Of a stretch of DNA of 64,000 nucleotides, positions 59,868-64,000 are shown in pieces (position 1 is the first letter of the stretch; the number at the start of each line of letters is the position of its first letter). The notes beneath the pieces are model-generated. The model did no database searches. It worked only from the letters and a program-made list of their open reading frames with translations, and was not told the DNA's origin. The DNA is from Saxidomus purpurata (taxonomy: Eukaryota; Mollusca; Bivalvia; Venerida; Veneridae), in contig JAFMSR010000015.1 of the NCBI GenBank assembly GCA_022818135.1, forward strand, positions 1,347,000 through 1,410,999, written 5' to 3'. The position numbers and the translations under genes are program-made.

Positions 59868-60974
59868 ATGCAGTTTATCATCGCGGCGATGCGGGATTTA
59901 AAAAAATCCAGGGGAGCATGCCTCAAAACACCCCTAGAAAATAGGTGTCAACATTTATTTCAAGCTACGCCCCTGTGTTTGTATCATGGCTACTGAATAT
60001 TTGTATACGAAAACGCTGTACTGTATTTCTGATGATTTGAACTTTGTGTGGACGCGGAGCTTAGACTGTGATCTATATGCAATATCTGAAAAGAGAACAC
60101 TTTTCAGATTTGTTATTGCCTAGATATAACTGCTTTTTGGTTTACAGGAATAGTTTGGAAAAGACGCCATCGGCAATCAAAACAAAATAAAAAAACAAAT
60201 ACACTTGATCCGGTACATGATTTGTACAGAAGTACATGTGTTGATTTTCTTTCTACACATTATCGTGGCAATATCTGCAACATTCATTTAAAATTTGACA
60301 TCTTTGATCTTTGCCGAAATCTGCACTATGCTACCCTAAACAGCTCTCAGTTGCTGTGAAATATGTGTACGTGACATGTTTTTACCTAAAACAGTTTTAA
60401 AAACCTGTGGTGTTGAAAAGCACAATGAATTTCGGAATTAAACATTTTGGAGTTACGGAATTAATGTTTTAGAGAAAATTTTGGGAGTTCGTTTGTAACA
60501 GTGTTTGTTTACATCGCTTGATTTCTTGTAAGTGATTCTTTTTTTTTGATACGTACATTTTTAAAGCTATACTGCTTTTTTCATCGGCGGAAATAAAAAA
60601 ACCCCGAAAACTCACAATTTTGTCTTTATTTCAAAAGTTACTTTATTGAGAGGCGGTGTCTTAAAACATAAAATCCAAGAAAGCCTATGCTTGATTATGA
60701 AAATGTTACTTGTAAAAGAAAATCAAAAAAAAATTGAAGCACACGTACTAACAATCGGCTACAGTAAAACAGTTTGAGGTCGCTGCCAAACAAAGTGATC
60801 CAACTCATTTTGTTACGTCACAGGATATTGTAGGGCGTGATAACTGCCAATCAACGTGCCAGCATATAAATCAGATAGAGTAACTGGTGGCTGGAATATT
60901 TACGTCATATCTCGGAGGCTACGCCTACTCGAAATCACATATTTATTCTCGCAAACAGTACTCTATCTAACACA
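59868..60974. other. Non-coding upstream region of the coiled-coil/TSP1 gene
   Basis: No exon recognised; AT-rich. Regulatory sites other than a TATA-like motif cannot be supported. Confidence 0.45.
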
Positions 60975-60984
60975 TAAATATATA
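60975..60984 (+). promoter_or_regulatory. TATA-like motif before the coiled-coil/TSP1 gene
   Basis: TAAATATATA lies 46 bp before the ATG at 61030, so transcription would start near 61005-61015, leaving a short leader. The position is plausible; there is no other support. Confidence 0.4.
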
Positions 60985-61029
60985 CTACACTATTTTAACA
61001 CATCATAACGGAATAAGCACCGCAACGCG

Positions 61030-63387
61030 ATGGCTGCAGTTAGCATTCTGGTTCTGTTGTTCCCGTTCTTTGTTTATGAGACAAGCAAAGCAGCTGAGGC
61101 ACCAACAGCCGAAATTTTGTTGGGGATGTTAAGATTAAGTAGGAAATTAGATATTGTTTCCCAAGAAATTAACACTGTAAAAGCTGACATGGCGGAAATA
61201 AAACTGGATGTGAGTAATATGGAGGACAGAGTGGAAAAGATCGAAACCAATATGACAGATATGAAAAAAAAAATTGCGGATGAAAAGAAAGGTGAAATCT
61301 CGAAATATGTTGTGACTGAAAACCTTAAGAGACATTCGAAAGGGTTGCGATATATGTTATCGTTTGAGAAAGCATTTCTGAGACAAAAAATAGATCATTT
61401 TCAAAGTGTGTTAAATGGCTTCGAATCAGATATCAAATCAGAGTTTTCAGTAATGAATTTCACTGTGCGCAATTCGATTGAGAGTCTCGAGCAAGCCGTG
61501 ACCGATTACAAGTCAGAGACTAGCACTTCGTTGGTCGAGATGAAGTTTGTGGTACAAACAATGATGAATGAAACTGACAACCGAGTGACAACTAAGCTAA
61601 TGGCGCTTGAGAAAGAACAAGGTAAAATATTACAATATACAGACATATAGTTTATTAATAAGATGTTGAAATTAATTGTTGGTTTCAGTGTATAACGAAC
61701 ACCTTGGGACCATTTGAATGTGTTCCTGATATCTGGAGTTTGCTATATCCTTGTAACATTTTCATATAAAATAAAGAAAGAAAAAAATTTGGACCAAGAA
61801 ACTGTGTTCGTTTTATCCAGAATTTCGCTATATCCGGAGTTTACTGTAATACGGTATAACGTGATAATTTCAACTAGTGGATACCAAAAGTGCTATTTTC
61901 ATGAGTGACGCAGCCACGAGTGAAAATAATTGCTTTTGGTATTCACGAGTGAAATTAACGTGATATTACATAAATGCCAACAATGTTTCTAATTATTCCG
62001 AAATTTTGAATGTCCAATGTCGTTTGTCGCGCTGGCACGACATCCAAACTTAAGCAGTTTTGTAGATTTTGATTGTCGAATGTCGTATGTCGCGCTGGCA
62101 CGACATTCAAATTTTGAATTTCGAATGTCGTATGTCGCGCTGACACGACATTCAAATTTTGAATGTCGAACGTCGTATGTCGCGCTGACACGACATTTAA
62201 ATTTTGAATGTCGAATGATATATGTCTTTTGTTTTAATGATGGAATATTTGTTGGATTTGTTATCAAGGTCTGACCGATCGAACTGGACAAGACAAATTT
62301 AATGTACTAGTATACTTATTTATTTTTTGTCGATTGCAAAATAAATTCTTTCAACTTTTATGAATCGCTCTCGAGACTCACTCCAAATGGAAAAACCTCG
62401 AAAAGAGAAATAGGCAAACTGAATGTGGAATTGTCTGTGTCTTGCCTAAGGACACTATACACAAAACTGTGGTCACTATTTGGGCACAAGTTGGGATCAA
62501 ACCCTGGACCCTCCGATCCAGAGGCGAACGCGTATCACTGCACCAAGGCGGCTCATATTTAAACACTTTAACAACAGTCGTGTACTGTACAATCGATCCT
62601 GTACAATAGATCTTTAGTATTAAAATTCTAAAAATCAAATTCAGGGTAAACAGATTGTATTCTTTAAGCTTATTATATAATATTCAAAAATAATTAAAAG
62701 CAGAGAGTCTTTTATTCCCCCAGGTTTATATATAGATATATACATATTATTGAAACTTGCACGCACATTTCCCAAGAGTTCCGATATGTTATTTTCATAC
62801 AGTTTGAAGAGTTTTATTTATTCTATCAGTAAATTTAATTCACTTTACATGTATCAGTAAATTTAAAGTGATCCTCGGACTTTAACAAAACTGTCTTTCA
62901 TTTGAGAAAAGAAATATACATTGTATATTATCTATATTATCTCAATAAAATACTTTCAGAACTCTCATAACACTGTTTCTGGATTTGCAAAACATTAGAA
63001 AACCACACTGTGATACATGTAGTTTCGTTGAATAAATGCAAAGTCACAAAGACACGTAAAGTTTTGATACCTTCATTGACAAATAAATTACACTGCGTAC
63101 ATGTATAATGTACAAGATCATACACTACCATGGCCATATCCATCTACAAACTAAATAAGTTTTTTCGTCACATAAAAATGGTTAGTATACTGTTGAATAT
63201 TGTTCTTTTGTAGTAACAAATGGAGGCTGGGGCTCATGGAAATCATGGACAACTTGTACCACCACCTGCGACAGTGGCATCCAGTCACGGCAGCGACATT
63301 GTGACAACCCCAAACCTGCTGCAGGTGGTGATTTCTGTGACGGAAGTCCATCCGAAGTTCGACAATGCAACCAACAACACTGTCCAA
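61030..63387 (+). CDS. Secreted coiled-coil protein with thrombospondin type-1 domain, partial
   Basis: Exon 1 (61030-61621) starts with ATG and a signal peptide (MAAVSILVLLFPFFVYETSK), then about 160 residues of charged heptad-like helix with many N-x-S/T sites. It ends in phase 1 at CAAG|GTAAAA. Exon 2 (63214-63387) is a phase 1-1 thrombospondin type-1 module: WGSWKSW, CTTTC, a RQRHC strand and six cysteines ending QQHCP. The joined frame is open. TSP1 modules bind glycosaminoglycans and other matrix or surface partners; the coiled coil suggests oligomerisation. Further exons lie beyond the window. A decayed TSP1 paralogue is at 53038-56362. The function is unknown. Confidence 0.8.
61671..61985. 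mobile_element. Palindromic MITE, second copy, with pogo-like MITE inside
   Basis: The outer element starts TTGTTGGTTTCAGTG and ends ATGCCAACAATG, with a centre (TGAGTGACGCAGCCACGAGT) like the copy at 53551. Within it, 61686-61846 is a degraded relative of the 59502 pogo-like MITE, ending CCGGAGTTTACTG. It lies in the intron of the coiled-coil/TSP1 gene. Confidence 0.65.
62005..62216. repeat. 45-bp palindromic tandem repeat, about 4 units
   Basis: TGTCGCGCTG marker at 62025, 62088, 62133, 62178 (last periods 45). Each unit has a short inverted repeat around GTCGCGCTGGCACGAC. Multiple-of-three period keeps frames open on both strands without coding meaning. Confidence 0.85.
62370..62554 (-). 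mobile_element. tRNA-derived SINE
   Basis: The minus strand has an A-box region TTGGTGCAGTGATACG (62547-62532) and B box GGGTTTGATCCC (62504-62493), then a body ending near 62370 that matches positions 1-77 of the window. In the intron of the coiled-coil/TSP1 gene. Confidence 0.72.
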
Positions 63388-64000
63388 GTATTGCTTTAAC
63401 GCATTTAATTTGATACATTAAAATATTAACGCTTTTATAATAAATTTGCGGAATTTATTTAGTAAAATTATTTTTCATAACATTTGCGTTCAAATGTGTG
63501 CCTAGGAACCTTGCTTAAATAGCCTACATACGTTCTTACAGGTTACAATAAGCGCTCTCGAGATTGATTTTACGGAGAAAGATAAAATGACAGTTTTGAA
63601 TGAATTAACAAGTTGTTGATTTCTTTATTTTGATTCATCGAGTTATATACTAGGCTATCAATATATTGATTAAATGGTGCCAAATAACTTTAGAAATATA
63701 GATAATAGAATATTAGCAGGAACTTTGACTTAAACTAAACGTTTAAGCTATACATTCCAGTCATTATCTGTAGTATCAGCTTTTTAAAATATGTTGTAGT
63801 ACCGTTAATTATTCAGTTGTTGGTGTACAACTAATGAATGGAAAGCGGTTTATAACAGAAGGTCTCTGTGTTGATTATTTGTTCTAAATAAGGCATATTT
63901 CCATAATTATAATTTATGTTGTTCTTCAAAACTGTATTTATTTATCATTATACTTTCATTGAACGCAATATTTATGTTTGGATGGTTTATGTCTGCTAGA
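63388..64000. other. Intron of the coiled-coil/TSP1 gene with a partial TTAA-type MITE
   Basis: From about 63640 the sequence resembles the MITE at 11798-12171 (AGTACCGTTAA, TTGATTATTTGT, TTATTTATCATT in the same order), cut by the window end. No exon seen. Confidence 0.5.

Noticed and set aside
62017..62291. Repeat-encoded frames on both strands
   Set aside because: Artefacts of the 45-bp palindromic tandem repeat.
62493..62554. Functional tRNA gene
   Set aside because: A and B boxes are present but no complete cloverleaf can be drawn; fits a SINE head.

Overview
This is a repeat-rich, intron-rich animal genome segment, most likely from a bivalve mollusc. I infer this from split genes with consistent splice phases, a Shaw-like potassium channel family, a secreted coiled-coil/thrombospondin gene, tRNA-derived SINEs, a gypsy-type retrotransposon with a PNMA-like gag, and many tandem and hairpin repeats of kinds common in bivalve genomes. 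No species can be named from sequence alone. A 500-base run of N at 19777-20276 is an assembly gap.

Layout. 2588-17586 (+): fifteen exons, all with matching splice phases, encode most of the ectodomain and the membrane span of an LRP-like receptor (beta-propeller, EGF, beta-propeller, EGF, CCP/sushi, transmembrane). Its 5' exons and cytoplasmic tail are not seen. Its introns hold a 3.5 kb long-inverted-repeat element, several MITEs and tandem repeats, and a fourfold tandem duplication of one splice donor. 17850-23300: SINE, satellite-like repeats and the gap. 23333-25908 (-): an intact four-exon voltage-gated K+ channel. 27372-36553: a dead gypsy-type LTR retrotransposon with a target duplication. 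A non-LTR retrotransposon sits in its 5' LTR, and most of that LTR and the leader are gone. 36554-39590: a degenerate ~33-bp satellite and a 126-bp tandem duplication. 39591-43854 (-): a second copy of the channel gene. Its three T1-domain exons are open, but its channel exon has lost the splice acceptor, the reading frame and the whole pore loop, and a 39-bp minisatellite sits in the last intron.

44000-52000: repeats, homopolymer C/A blocks that look like assembly noise, a LINE relic, and a small LTR element with only gag remnants. 53038-56362: a decayed thrombospondin type-1 exon split by a 3.15 kb fold-back element with a 7-bp target duplication. 59502-59867: a pogo-like MITE next to a mariner transposase relic. 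61030-63387 (+): an intact signal peptide plus coiled-coil exon spliced in phase to a thrombospondin type-1 exon; the gene continues past the window.

No operon-like cooperation between genes is expected or seen. The themes are local gene duplication (two K+ channels, two thrombospondin exons), decay of one copy in each pair, and nested transposons that allow insertions to be ordered in time.
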